A stretch of 64,000 bases of DNA from Agrypnia vestita (lineage: Eukaryota > Arthropoda > Insecta > Trichoptera > Phryganeidae), in assembly GCA_016648135.1 (NCBI GenBank), contig JADDOH010001544.1:124001-188000 (forward strand), written 5' to 3'. Positions 33,641-45,560 of the stretch are shown here, piece by piece. Made by a program: the position numbers and the translations under genes. A model generated the notes under the pieces. It was not told where the DNA came from. It worked only from the letters and a program-made list of their open reading frames with translations, and did not search any database. The first letter of the stretch is position 1. Every line of letters begins with the position of its first letter.

Positions 33641-35325
33641 TTATCATGAATTGATTTGGCAGTTCCATGTTGGTAGCTGGCAGTTGGCAGCAGAGAAATA
33701 TTCTTAAACTTTATGTATAACACACAGTTATTTAGAGATATTATGTCTTGTTGCTATATGAAACTAGTGTGAAACATTAGTAACTAAATAATTAAATGGT
33801 AATAAAATACTTACTTTTCCTGTCTTATATGAATAAATAATTATGGTACATTTTTATCACGCTCATATTAGCTTTACCTTTTTGTCTGGATGGAAGCTTA
33901 TAATCGATATTTCAACCGTTTCCCAATGCCCAGTTGAGCTTACATATTGCACACAGACGTATTCTCGATGACAATACATGAATCAATTATCAGATTTATT
34001 GATTAATCAATTAATCTATTATACTTAATAAATCTAATTTTTGTATAGGAAATTAGTTAATGAGCTCACCAAAAGATGGCGTTAATTTCACAAATAAGTA
34101 ATTTTGTACTCTGAATAATACTAGGTAAGATTAAAAAGTAGAAAATTATATTACATAAAAATATTTTTTTAAAAACCACATTTATATTTAAATACACTAA
34201 TAAGTTAAAAATAAGTTTTCAGCAAAAAAAATTGCCTCATTCTCCAAATCCATCAATAATATAATTCTGTAATCTATACTAATATTGGAATCGTCCATCT
34301 TTTATTTGAAGAATGCGGTAATTTTTTTTTTTTACTTTTTAGTACACTTAAATTTAAGCGTGTTTTTTAAAAGTATTTTTTATTTAATATAACGGTTTAA
34401 ATGCAAACTAAAGTGACTAGTTTTTAAAACCCACCATTGAAAGTCATAGCTTATATAATTAAGTAGGTACCCACTGTACATACAGAGTATGACCAAAGAA
34501 CCTGCAGTAATTATTTGAACTATTTAAACTAACGAATAATATCTGATAGTTAAAACTAAAAGGTTCCTTATAGTCTTTCATCCACAAAATATTAAAGTTA
34601 AATAATCATATTGCTTTTTAAATATTTTATATATACAGAATAAATAAATTGCAATAAATATATCTTACGCACTGTTTCATACAAATACTCCGAGGCTAGG
34701 TACAAATTGTGCATTGACAATGGAATATAAAATATATAAAGAGTGTCTCATAGCTAGTAACAAAGAATTCGGTAGTCTACTTAATTTAATTTTGAATAGA
34801 GAATATTGTTAGTACTATGAGTGAAATGAAAGGTTAACAGTTACGGAGATGATAACACTTTTTTTACTGGATTTGATAGACTCATTTGACGGAGATAAGC
34901 GAACTTAATTTTTTCCAATTTTTCTGAATTATCTTTTGTAAAACGTTAGCCTATCGTGAAAGTGTTTTATATCTAATATTAAAAAATCACTGGCTTTGAA
35001 ACAAATCAAATAAAACGATTAAAAATTTGAAAAATATTTTCGAATGACTTTTTAATAATAAAAGTTACTGTAATAATTGATAGCCCAACGTTTTACAGAA
35101 AATAGGCAAAAAAAATGGCAGAGCTTAAAATCGCTAGTATCCGTAACTGTCGATATTTCAAAAAAAGTGTAAAGAATATTTTCTATTCAAAATCGAATGA
35201 ACAAGACCTCCGGAAGTTTTTGCCACTACCTACTAGATACCTGCATTAGGTTTTAATAAAACTTATTCAAGTGTGCACATAATGAATTTCACGTAACCGA
35301 GTAGTATATGGATCAGATTATTATT
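33641..35325. other. Intergenic, nothing recognised
   Basis: No supported gene; A/T-rich throughout. Confidence 0.45.
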
Positions 35326-35331
35326 ATACTT

Positions 35332-35716
35332 AACCGTATTCTGAAATAAGCAATATTGCTATTGTTAATATTGTTATTGTGTAACATTGTGACGCCGTTT
35401 TTTTGACGTTTTATGTTTGACAGGTATGAAATTAATGAATTCAATCATGTATAAAGTTTATATAATAAATTCATGTTTTTTACGTTTTAGAGCTTTCTGA
35501 TTAAATTCATTAATTTCAAATATTTCAAACTTAAAACATCGAAATTGACGGCAATACAATGTTATACATACCTGTCAAGATTGGGATTAAAATTCATTAA
35601 TTTCAAATATTTCAAACTTAAAACATCGAAATTGACGGCAATACAATGTTATACATACCTGTCAAGATTGGGATTAAGATCTGACATCACAATATTGCTA
35701 TTTTCAGAATAGCACC
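35332..35716. mobile_element. MITE (GGCCGTATTCTGAA family) with internal duplication
   Basis: Ends ACCGTATTCTGAAATAAGCA and TATTGCTATTTTCAGAATAG are inverted. About 85 bases around TTTCAAACTTAAAACATCGA ... ATGTTATACATACCTGTC occur twice in tandem (about 35503-35588 and 35588-35672), nearly identical. The next base pairs begin Helitron copy 7. Confidence 0.7.
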
Positions 35717-35718
35717 GA

Positions 35719-36095
35719 CTAGCTGTAACCCGTCAAAAATGACGCTTATTATTATTGCTTATTTACTTACTCTTACTTATTTATAGACAACATCCATGAA
35801 ATAGCAATAAGGACTTTTATCAAAATATTTGAACATTTTTTAATATTCTGCCGGCAGTTAAATGTACTATTCTAAACACTGACGAAAACTTGGTCGGAAA
35901 ATGAAATGGTTCACGTCTTTGCCAAGTCCTATATGTACTGTATTTTTGACGTTCGACGGAGGCTCGGCGGTAACAGCATCGCTATCATTGCCGCCTTCAG
36001 GTTCTCTGGTCGTTTAATTTCGTTTTTTTAGCTATGAATTCGAACGAAATTACGGACGTTATACGAAGTTACGGGGACAGACATATAGAAAGTAT
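35719..36095 (-). mobile_element. Helitron-like non-autonomous element, copy 7
   Basis: Minus-strand 3' end: CGTCATTTTTGACG hairpin, GGTTACAG, CTAG before T. The body has TTCACGTCTTTGCCAAGTCC, a tRNA-like part (GGTAACAGCATCGC...), AATTTCGTTTTTTTAGC and ACGAAATTACGGACGTTATA. Confidence 0.65.
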
Positions 36096-36394
36096 TTGAT
36101 TTTGTATTATATCCCTATCACATTTTTTGCATCGATACATCAGTCAAAATAAAGTAGTTAACTCGCGCGTACCCGGACGGGCAGCATTGATCTCCCAATT
36201 TCGCAGACTGGCTCGAAATTCAAATTCATAAGCCAACGGAACGACAGCGTTTCCGATATAAATCAATTTGTGACTCGTGATTGGACGGAATCGGTAAAAA
36301 CGAAAAATCATTCCCAGATAGCGATCGGGAGCGCGCCAAAACACGTAGCGTCGGTCGTATTGAATTATTTTAGAAGGAAATCGGTTTTTTCAAC

Positions 36395-36760
36395 CCGCCA
36401 TCTTTTACCGAAATGTAGGCATCAAAATACATAATTTTATACAAAACAATGTCCGTCGAGTTATCAAAAATGTTGAAAAATACATAATTCTCTGTGTAAT
36501 AATGTCCGAAATTGACGCTACCAGACGCAGACGGCGCAAATACATTATTTGGTATCTGAGTTATAAAATTATAATTAAGTATAAATAGCATAATTCTCTT
36601 TGTAACAATGTCTGTCACTAATTCAGATGGCGAAAATAATGTTGAGGTATTAAATAAAAGGGTATTGTAAAAAAATGCATAATTATCTATGCAACAGTGT
36701 TGGTTACTAACGCCACCAAGACGATGCGCTTTGTTAGATGGCGCTGCAAAAAATATAATT
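36395..36760. repeat. Diverged tandem repeat, about four units
   Basis: ATACATAATTTTATAC, ATACATAATTCTCTGTG, TAGCATAATTCTCTTTG and TGCATAATTATCTATG each begin a unit, followed by AACAATGTCTGTCAC-like and GACGCTACCAGACG-like words. Spacing is irregular (about 55-110). Short overlapping frames are artefacts. A related unit is at 17160-17270. Confidence 0.6.
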
Positions 36761-36914
36761 TGTTGTATTGCAAAATATTATGTATTTCGCAGATTTCTTT
36801 GTCGTTTGACGTGCATCGCTTACCGTCAAGACATTTTTTCATATTATCAAACAAAAAGAAATCTCATGGGGGTCAAAACTGGTCGTACTGAAAAAATATA
36901 CATTCATTACAAAT

Positions 36915-37001
36915 CGTGGTTATAGATGAAAGATATATTATCTTTCATCTATAACCACGTCATATCAGTCAATAATATATTATATTATTGACTGATATGA
37001 C
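36915..37001. repeat. Two abutting perfect hairpins
   Basis: 36915-36959 has 21-bp perfect arms (CGTGGTTATAGATGAAAGAT + A) around a three-base loop. 36959-37001 has 20-bp perfect arms (GTCATATCAGTCAATAATAT) around another three-base loop. They share one base at 36959. Perfect arms and tiny loops would extrude as cruciforms or form two strong RNA hairpins. Confidence 0.9.
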
Positions 37002-37021
37002 AGTTACTTTGTGCAATATTT

Positions 37022-37165
37022 TAGTGACCCTCGTGGCCCAGTGGGCATGACACTAGCTCCTTGCACCGAGGGTTTCGGTTTCGATTCCCGGTGTAATTAT
37101 ATAAAATTTATGTGATTTATTCAAGTCAGGGTATTTTTATAAAGTGATCGGGCTTTAGCACTAAG
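37022..37165 (+). repeat. tRNA-derived SINE, second copy
   Basis: A box TGGCCCAGTGG and B-box region GGTTTCGATTCCCGG with CTAGCTCC and CCGAGGG between, as in the copy at 13251. The body shares TTCAAG...GGTATTTTTRT. Its start lies 20 bases from the hairpin pair. Confidence 0.75.
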
Positions 37166-37570
37166 CATTATTTTAATTTACAGTAAACTAATATTTATTG
37201 TAAATTTAATTAACACTTTTACCTACACACATCACTACTGTCTACTATAGCACCGAGAGGAGCATTCTACGAGGCCGCCATGTTAGGTTAAGTGGTTAAC
37301 TAACTAAAACTATCTGTGATTGTCATATAAGTATACTAAAAATAGTAAATAAAAAAATAGATATCTCACTATCAATGGAGATGACAAATTTCAACCACGG
37401 ATGGCGGTACTAAAATAAAACTCACATATACAACCCACATATAAAACAAGTTGTACAAACTAAACAAAATATGTACAACATTCAAAATAAATTTATAAAT
37501 GTGGTTGTCCATCATGGGTGGAATTGGTGGGAGTTACATCGTGTAAAGTCATTACTTAAGCCAGCCGTAC
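37166..37570. other. Intergenic, nothing recognised
   Basis: No supported feature. Confidence 0.4.
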
Positions 37571-37574
37571 GATT

Positions 37575-37837
37575 GGCCGTATTCTGAACTAAGCAATATT
37601 GTATCTTGACATTATTGTTTATTGTGGTGCCGTCAATTTTGAGATTTTAAGTTTGATAGGTTTGAAAATAATGAATTCAATTAATTAGAAAGTTAATAAT
37701 TGTGAATAACTTCACGCTTGTTTATATTTTAGAGCTTTCATTGAATTGAATTCATTTATTTCAAGCCTATCATTACAATGTTATACATAACTGTAAAGAT
37801 ACAGATATAGCAATATTGCTTAGCTCAGAATACGGCC
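37575..37837. mobile_element. MITE (GGCCGTATTCTGAA family), complete copy
   Basis: GGCCGTATTCTGAACTAAGC at the left is mirrored by GCTTAGCTCAGAATACGGCC at the right. The inside shows TTTTAAGTTTGATAGG, TTTTAGAGCTTTC and ATGTTATACATAACTG in the same order as 35332-35716. Non-coding, 263 bp. Confidence 0.8.
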
Positions 37838-38694
37838 GAATACATCGTTAGTCTTATAAAGACTTCCATACCTACTTTCTCATACAAAATTTTTTTATAA
37901 AAAAAGCTTCGTCTGTATGAGACATCTGTAGTTTATCTATATTTAAACTAACTTACTATTTTTACGTTTTTTCAAAGGGGTATAGATGTAGGATTGGAAT
38001 TCCATACGTTACACTTAATTAAAATTAATAAATAACGTACAGACTTGCACACCACTGATTAAATGATATCGATGATAATATTTTTGTATCTTGGATAAAT
38101 TATGCAAGAGAAAAACGACCCCGAACCAATTACTTTGTTTGTTTTTATGCCCGCTTTAAATTTAATTCAGTAATTAAACTCAATATACGAAGCAGCCATT
38201 GTTATGGTAATAGACAAAAATTCAACCGGCAACGCTATAACACTCAAACGATAAATTAACCGTGCCGATTTCGAAGAATTACTAAAATCAATATATTAAA
38301 TGACGTATTCAAAAGGAGAAATATTTTCGGATGGTGGGCCATTAAAACTGACCAACTAACCAGCAATAAAAATGAAAAAAACATTATTTACTAGTCTGAG
38401 GGATTCCTGCTTCACTAAAGGTACGTAATATTGAGATTTATTACTGAATAAAATGCGTGATTTCATTTCAACGCAGAAGGTTTTCACATGTCTATTACGA
38501 TTGATTTTTTCGGCTACCTATTTGGCTTAAAAAGAGGTTTCATGGCTAATAAAATAATATACCCAAGATACCCTTCATTCATCAGGATGTTCGAAATCAC
38601 TGCAGGATGTGGCTTCTTCGAATAGGATATTCCCACATAACATGATGTCGTATATTGATAAATATCATTTCAAACAAGCGTATTATTTATAATT

Positions 38695-39055
38695 TTATTT
38701 GTTGAATAAAAATATGTATATCGTCACAAGATGCCAGAAACAAAAGGAAATTACACGTAATCGAGGATTTCTTGACACTGGACATTTAAGAATACATTGA
38801 AAATACATAGAAATCGGTAGAATACACGGAAACATACCAGAAGATTCGAGAGAAAACATTTCCTATATATTGCGTACCTGCGGACGCGAGAGCCAGTCTA
38901 TGATGGTATTTGGCAATGTCATAGATATAGCGAGCGGGTGATTAGTGCCAACCAGCAAATAAAGTGCCAGAGTACCTACCTGCGTGCGGAATATTAATGC
39001 GATAGAAACGGCATAAATAAAGTTCCAAAGATAAGTGGAATATTCTTATATTGTG
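38695..39055 (+). repeat. LTR-like interspersed repeat
   Basis: Ordered words shared with 31430-31765: GAAAT/CGTAATCGAG, GTACCTGCGGACGCGAG, CTACCTGCGTGCGGAATA, GCGATAGAAACGGCAT, GTTCCAAAGATAAGTGGAAT. Limits are approximate. Confidence 0.45.
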
Positions 39056-39166
39056 TAATAAAATGTATGTTTTAATTAAAGTTCATAGACTAGAATAATT
39101 TCATTATTTTTTATATTTTTAGTATCTATGCTTCGATTTTTTATTTTTAATTTGTTACTATACGTT

Positions 39167-39240
39167 GTATCCTAACCGAGGGTCCATTACTCCTAGGGTA
39201 TGTTGATATTTTCAATATATAAGTGGTGAAAATAAAGTAT
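39167..39240 (+). ncRNA. Hammerhead-like motif, decayed
   Basis: TATC then CTAACCGAGGGTCC and ATGTTGATATTTTCAATATA aligns base by base with 42017-42070, followed by AAGTGGTGAAAA. The GAAAC box has become AGGGT, so the core is broken. Confidence 0.45.
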
Positions 39241-40017
39241 ATTTTTATTAACTGAATAATGTCACTACAAAATCATTTTTCTTTTCTTGAAGAAACATTT
39301 TTTTTCATCACGGAGGTAAAAACTTAATAACTATTTTAATTAAAGTGAATAACCAAAATATATTGGCGGCAAATATTGAATATATAAATGTTTTTAATAT
39401 ATGCAGGGATGCTTGGCTACTTAGGCACTAAACACTACTAATTATCCGTACATAATAATAATAAGTGCATCTGAAATACCCCATTCACGCTTGGAAGCGT
39501 TATCTAAAGCTTAAGAAAATCCTGTCTTTAAATGTGTAGACGAAAAATAAATTTTGTATTGTGAGGTGAGCTTTAAAGTTTAAGTGCATCTTAATTTATG
39601 TTCCTCGCTTTATAGCGGCGATTAATATCGAGGCGCGGGATGTCCATATCTTGTTAGTTGACTTTTAATGGGCATAATTTTATTTTATCAATCTCCTCGG
39701 AACGTTAACCTCTCATGTTATAATAATATATTTTTCAAGCTTCTATACAAACATTCCGAAAATTGATTTAAATAAGTTATTTAATAGGACGTAATGTCTC
39801 CATGGCTGGAGAACGTGTATTATGCATATATCATTCTCTCTCTCTATAATTTCTCTCTTTTCTATCATTAACTGTGTTATTGACATTTTTTTTAAATATA
39901 GATGTGAACACGGAATAGATAAACGAATATCAATATTCTTACTATTCTCAAACTAAGCCAAAAAAGCAAAAAAAGCTAAAAACCTGTGCTAAGAGAATAG
40001 GACTATCAGATCACTAA

Positions 40018-40838
40018 GGGCCGGTCTTATAAACGTTCGTTAGTTAAATTTAAGACCAAATAAACCTACATTTGATAAAAACGTATTTTTTTTTCGTTTT
40101 AACAATCTGTTGTCAAATTTTAGTAAAATTTTACCGACGGTCGAACCACTAGTTTACCGTCAGTTAGATGAAATTGACAGAAGTATGACAGATTGACGTA
40201 TTATTTTTAAGGTTAGGTCCGTTGTCAATTTGCGTTTCATGCTGCTACATTTTCAAGGAAAAATGTTTTCAGATAGCGATGGTGAGCTATTATTGTATTC
40301 AAGTTCGTCGAATGAAGAACAAACTCGACGACAAAGATTGTTCAATATACGAGTGAATTATTTTAATATTTTTGATGACGAAGATTTTACCTACCGTTTT
40401 CGCTTGTCGAAAAGTTCTGCTTAAAAGCTTCGAGAAGATATTGGCCAAAATTTAAAAAGGCGCACGCGTAGGAATCTGACATTATCACCGACCACACAAT
40501 TGCTTGTTGCCTTGAGATTCTAGCTCTTGGATCAATATTGTTAGCTGCTGCAGACTTTGTTGGGGTTTGAAAAGGCTACTTCCAGTGTAGTGTTGTGGGA
40601 AGTATCCCAAAAATCCGATGCGAGCGACAAATTTTAGCTTATGTTTATAAAGTTATGTTTAGTTTCCATAGAAAAAAGATATAATTCGCCTCTGACAGCT
40701 CTAAAATCATAGACAAGAACAGTACGATATTGCGATACTAAAATTTTTTTATAAGACAAGCGTCGGTAATATTTACTAATGAAATGCAATCCGTTCGTTA
40801 ATTGTTGATTTTATAAGTTCGTTTATAAGATCGGCCTT
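40018..40838 (+). mobile_element. PIF/Harbinger transposon, internally deleted
   Basis: GGGCCGGTCTTATAAACG at the left faces GTTTATAAGATCGGCC at the right. The interior keeps part of a transposase. Target duplication could not be fixed. At about 820 bp it is far shorter than an autonomous Harbinger. Confidence 0.65.
40262..40620 (+). pseudogene. Harbinger-type transposase N-terminal remnant
   Basis: Reads MFSDSDGELLLYSSSSNEEQ, then FNIFDDEDFTYRFRLSKS, a stop, and in the same frame LREDIGQNLKRRTRRN, LTLSPTTQLLVALRF with further stops. FR(L/M)SK, the L....I...L segment and LSP..QLL.ALRF are the hallmark start of HARBI1-like transposases. Everything after the helix-turn-helix region, including the catalytic acidic residues, is missing. 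Confidence 0.75.
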
Positions 40839-41404
40839 CTAGCGAGCGTCATTTACAATACCAACAAGCTGGATATTATGTTTCACGAAGATATCGTGGA
40901 TTTAAAAAAAAAAATCGCTTAATTAGTTCTCACCAACTTCACCCCACATACCTCATATACACCGAAACTCATAACACATTCATCAACTGACACCATCCAA
41001 GCGGGCTCTGAATATTTCATTTTATAAGTTTCCATGTGTCCATTGGGATTAAACATTATCATCTTACTTTTCTGATATTGTGTGTGCGTAATTGGTAAAT
41101 GATTCCGTAACTTATAATAAGGCTATAAAATGGCTTTGTCAGATTTAGACATTTTTTGTTAAAATTTTGAGTAATTTACCAACTCCGTTAGTGGTAAACT
41201 TGCGAACTGATGCATTTCTTTTCACACATGTATATATGGATAATTATGTGAACGAACTGGAATGTGTGAATAAAGGAGCGATTTTATTGTATGCTGTTTA
41301 CCGTAAGTCGATGATGCAATATTAATGGCAAATAGCGAACAAGACATATAGAGGCTAGTAAGCAGGACGTATGATGTACGCAGGAAAGTGAACTTATTAT
41401 TAAT

Positions 41405-41560
41405 GTTGTTAGGTCAAAAATGATGGTATTCGAGAAGCAGGAAAGTGTGAAATACTAGTACATAGGCAATGAATGTTTGGAACAATTAGAAGTATTTGTG
41501 TATTTCAGAGTATATTTGTGTATTTACTGACGGCGATAATCTACGTATACAAGGGGTATG
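41405..41560 (+). pseudogene. LINE fragment (TTAG-tail family)
   Basis: KMMVFEKQESVKY, then IGNECLEQLEVFVYF and TDGDNLR correspond to SKVMVFERDERVTKC, INNECLEQVNEFVYLG and RDGKAEND at 32905-33030. Stops and a small duplication break the frame. Confidence 0.6.
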
Positions 41561-42016
41561 CACTAGTTGATGACTTGCTATAAACTAAAGCTAACAACCA
41601 AATTGGATTACAGATGACAAAGATAATGACGAATTCAATTCAATTCAATATATTTTCGTAGGTACACATAACAAACATGCATTCAAATCGTAAATGTTGT
41701 ATGATGAATTAACATATAGGTATTGTTTTAAATTTTTTAATTAATATATATATAATATCAATATCGAATGTGTAGGAAAATCCTACTTCGGAAAACTCTC
41801 TCAGAGATTTTTTTCTTATTAAGATTAATACAAGAAAAAGGGACAGACTTTTTCGCATTTTCAGAATTTCAAAAAAAATGTTAATAGTAAATTGAATATT
41901 ATAAATAACCAGTTTATTTTCATGTTAGTACTTAGGTAAGTATTATTCATTTTCCATGTATCATTATTTTTTTATATTTTTACATAAATTTTTAAATTTG
42001 TTAGTAGTATTCATTT

Positions 42017-42145
42017 TATCCTGGCGAAGGGACCATTGGCCTTGAAACATGTTGATATTTTCAATATATAAGTGGTGAAAACAATGTACATTTGTATTAA
42101 TTATATTAATAATGTCACCACAAAATAATTTTGCTCTTTTTGAAA
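42017..42145 (+). ncRNA. Hammerhead-like motif and its element
   Basis: TATC, CTGGCGA, AGGGACCATTGGCCTT (stem II), GAA, ACATGT, T, GATA: a four-pair stem I, a stem II closed by A-U and a palindromic stem III. G replaces one A of the CUGANGA box. It is followed by CAATATATAAGTGGTGAAAA and TAATGTCACCACAAAATAAT, the tail shared with 39167, 43501 and 47207. Confidence 0.55.
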
Positions 42146-42269
42146 AAGTTAAAATAATCACGTTGTTTCAACTGCGAAATCAATGGATAACATTGCACAA
42201 TTGCTAAAAATATTTAATTTTTAACTTCTGCCGCACTGAAAAGTCACACTACATTTGGTTTTATTTTAT

Positions 42270-42620
42270 TGATCCGTGAAATGATTGAGCTTGTCTGTGG
42301 CCCGCGCAACTGGCGGGGTAAGGATTTAATCTTCCGTACTAATTGGTCCCAAAACAACTTTGCGGTCTCACGCAATTGAATTAATTTTAAATTTCAAATT
42401 AAAATTTATGACTTGTTGATCGCGGCGAGCACTGTTTAGACAGCTTCATAAAACTGCTCGAAAGCGCTGATGCACGGTGACATTATGATGCGGGAATTAT
42501 CATCACCATTAATTAAATCATCTCCTCTCCGTGGTCCACCATTGATGGAGGATTTTCTCCCGTATACAGATCCCATTTAACGTTACATTAGGAGTTTTTA
42601 AATTGAAGGGCTATCTACAA
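42270..42620. promoter_or_regulatory. Candidate conserved non-coding block
   Basis: Higher-complexity, single-copy-looking sequence between repeats, with homeodomain-type words (CAATTGAATTAATTTTAAAT) and a GC-richer portion. Regulatory function is only inferred from composition and the neighbouring homeobox gene. Confidence 0.25.
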
Positions 42621-43419
42621 TTGAAGCGCGGGTGACATATTTACCTCAAAAAATATATATATTAGTGTCATAGTATGTACCAATATTTATGCTGCTGTAT
42701 TAAATTATATTATTTAAAATTAATATTTTAATTTTATATAAAAATATATAATAATAATAAAATATCATAATATTATAAAACAACAATAATAATTTCTTAA
42801 AAAAAGTCCTAACAATCCTATCAAAAATATTTGTCATTAAATTAATCATACTAACCAATCTAGGAATATGGTGCGGTTCTGTCATATTTAGGTATTTAAA
42901 AAAATATCCGTTTTATTTCAATACCTAAATATGTCGATCGACCGTAATACAAACATTTAATGTTTATGTTAAATAGTTCGAAAGAATATCGTTTAATCGT
43001 TAAAAGGAATATTGCTAATAAAACTCCACTTTAAAAAATAAAATATAGAGGTATCATTACGAGTTTCGAAAGCTATGTGTACCTACCAACTTGTTAATAA
43101 GATTTTTAAATTTTTTAATGTACAAACATAATTTTGTTGCATAGACACGCAATTTTCTTCAACGGACCGCCTTAGATCAGGTTTACGTGATATATAATAA
43201 AAAAATAATATACCTACCTTTAATTATTACGTACAAAATACAATAGACTCGAATGGCGGCTCGCTCCACGCTTCACTATATTTGCATGTATGTGTGTATG
43301 TTTTAAGCAATTAAACATAATTTGTCCAATAAACGCCGATTTATCGGCACTGAAATGAAATTTACGCGAGTTTGAAAAAAATAAAAATAAACAGAAAACT
43401 ATTTATATAATTAATAAAA

Positions 43420-43640
43420 ATAAACTTTGTTTTCACCACTTTTGTATTGAAAAATATCAATATGTTTAAGAGCCCATTGACGCTTCGTTAGGATACAATT
43501 GTATTTGACGAATGGGCCATGGGCTCTGAAACATGTTGATATTTTCAATACAAAAGTGATGAAAACAAAGTTTATTTTATTATTTAGGTATATTAATAAT
43601 GTCACCACAAAATTATTCTTCTGTTTTTGAAGAAGAAGAA
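43420..43640. mobile_element. Foldback element with hammerhead-like motifs in both arms
   Basis: TTTGTTTTCACCACTTTTGT at the left faces ACAAAAGTGATGAAAACAAA at the right. The right motif (43501-43542, plus) reads TTGACGA, AATGGGCC..., GAA, ACATGT, T, GATA. The left motif (about 43455-43494, minus) reads TATC, CTAACGA, AGC...GCT, TAAACATATT, GATA and is decayed. The tail TAATGTCACCACAAAATTA follows. Confidence 0.6.
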
Positions 43641-43674
43641 TACTTTTAGTTTATATTTATTATTTTTTTAATAA

Positions 43675-43715
43675 TCAACATGTTTCGGGCCAATACCAAT
43701 GGTCCCTTCGTATAC
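43675..43715 (-). ncRNA. Hammerhead-like motif, minus strand
   Basis: Minus strand: ATACGA, AGGGACCATTGG...GGCCC (longer stem II), GAA, ACATGT, T, GATTA. The upstream box has lost part of CUGANGA. It lies downstream of a possible Penelope-like remnant at 43750-43910. Confidence 0.5.
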
Positions 43716-43749
43716 TAAAAAAATATAAGAGAGTTGAATAACTTATTAT

Positions 43750-43910
43750 GAAAACAAATTTAAACATTTGTTAAAAAATTTTTGTGTTTATAATATTTAA
43801 TTTATTTTAACGCTTTTCCTAATTTCTACAATTTATAATTTATCTAACTGTGTTTATAAAATTTGTAAACCCTCGTTGATATCAAAATGATGGTTTGTTT
43901 CCAAAAAACG
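43750..43910 (-). pseudogene. Possible Penelope-like C-terminal remnant
   Basis: The minus strand reads HHFDINEGLQIL, a stop, TQLDKL, a stop, IVEIRKSVKI. The H.F....L.IL, then L..L..(V)EI.K pattern fits the same part of a GIY-YIG domain as at 2085-2430. A nucleotide-level relative is at 19800-19945. Confidence 0.45.
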
Positions 43911-44185
43911 ATTATAAAATTCTGAATGGTAATAGTTATTTTAACATCTAACATATATATTTTTTCTTTTGCCCTTTCTAACTTTCTTGACAGTGTATGC
44001 GTGATCACTATGACATCAAACGACATGACATGGCAAAACTATTCGAGTCATCAATTCTAATCTAAAGCACTTTTTAATACTTTCTGACAAACGTCGTTGG
44101 TTCATGTAGTCCGTCTACTCTGATCTCACATATTTTTAACTGCTTTCTGAAGAGAGCCGTTGGTTCATGTAATCCATGCATATTT

Positions 44186-44374
44186 CGGTCGCCGAAGGGA
44201 GAGATTTTCGTATATTGACCCTACGCTACGTGTCCTTGTCGCACGCGTGTAGTTGTGTTGCAGTCACGCTCGCTCGCTGTGCCTGTGCGAGAGTGACAGC
44301 AACATAATTGTGCACGTGCGACAGGGATGCGTAGCGTAGGGTCGATGTATGAAGATCTCTCCTTTCGGCGACCG
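44186..44374. mobile_element. Foldback MITE, 189 bp, almost all arm
   Basis: CGGTCGCCGAAGGGAGAGAT ... GACCCTACGCTACG ... GTCGCACG on the left faces CGTGCGACAGGGATGCGTAGC ... ATCTCTCCTTTCGGCGACCG on the right, about 90-bp imperfect arms with almost no loop. GC-rich relative to the flanks. Confidence 0.85.
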
Positions 44375-44599
44375 TAGTTTTTTTTAGTCGGCCTCTACTC
44401 CGCCTTGTGCCGTCTATATAACCGTTGCATTCGTACATCTTGAGTCAGGCTCAAAGTATCTCAGTATGCTTTAGCATTTGTGGTAGATAAGCGTTGTTTC
44501 TTCAATCTATTATGTATTTAAATGCACCTGTTTGGTTTGTGATCTGTCCATAGGTTTTACAACGTACGCCGCGCCGTTAGCACCATATTTAAAATATAT

Positions 44600-45560
44600 A
44601 CAAGGTGTGTTCAAAAACTATCGAACCTTTGGTTGGCAGAAATACACTTGATGTGAATCAATTAATAAAAGGGACTACGATTAATGTCGAAAGATTGACG
44701 TTAATTGATGTACCAAGCTGCTGTGGTGAAACTGGATAACGTGCCATTCCCGAGTAGCAGCTTAAGTATTTTTTCGTTGATTTTATTTTTTTGTACGTCT
44801 TTTTGAAATTTATTCAGAAATTTGCTTTAAAAGCACAGAACCTCTTCTTAAATTGCCAACTCACAATAAAATTGTGTATTCTTTTAAATATATCGAGGGT
44901 AGAAAGGCAAAAGGTGTTGCTGATTATTTAAAACTTTACAGGAGGGCAAAATAATGTTTTGTCAATCTGATTTTGTTAATATTTCTTTTATTATTAAACG
45001 CTATTCTGTATTTGTTTTGGATCAACAAATATGGAAATCGTTTAATAATAAAAGAAACATTAACATAATCAGATTGACAGAACCTTCTTTTGCTCTCCTG
45101 TAAAGTTTGAAATTCAAAAGTAACGTCCTTTTGGCTTTCCACCCTCCATATATAGAAATATATTTATTCATAAATACTAAACTTACTCTAATCTCCTTCA
45201 AATTCTCCTTTGGTAATTACACACACTTCTCCCAGCGTTCCGCTACTGTTGGGAACATTTTTTAAAATTTCTTAAAATTTTGAAATTTCTGGAATGCATT
45301 TTTTGGAATCGTGTAATGTTTTGATTCAAATCGGGTCACCTAGTTCACAAGTTTTCAAAATATGATACGAGGTTCCTGCACTTGGTGAATCACATTGTTG
45401 TTTCGACTTGTTGAGGGATGTACCGGGATGCGGCTTACTGTCCACCAATCTGAAGCGGTCGTACCATATTTTCTCCAGGAGATGCTCATAGTATCGTGAT
45501 CGAAAGCCTATTTCCACTTGGGCATCGTTAAGATTTTGGCAAAATTTATTGCAATATAGT
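44600..45560 (-). mobile_element. Possible mariner-type remnant containing a foldback
   Basis: The minus strand at 45200-45240 reads ERWEKCV, a mariner C-terminal type word, and at 45330-45520 a frame with WYDRFRL and HPGTS that loosely recalls the mariner N-terminal region. ACAAGGTGTGTTCAAAAACT at 44600 resembles a mariner terminal repeat, but no partner was found. A low-confidence reading. Confidence 0.3.
44889..45154. mobile_element. Foldback element, about 265 bp
   Basis: TATATCGAGGGTAGAAAGGC ... AAACTTTACAGGAG ... GTCAATCTGATTTTGTTAA at the left is mirrored by TTAACATAATCAGATTGAC ... CTCCTGTAAAGTTT ... GGCTTTCCACCCTCCATATA at the right, about 110-bp imperfect arms. Confidence 0.75.
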
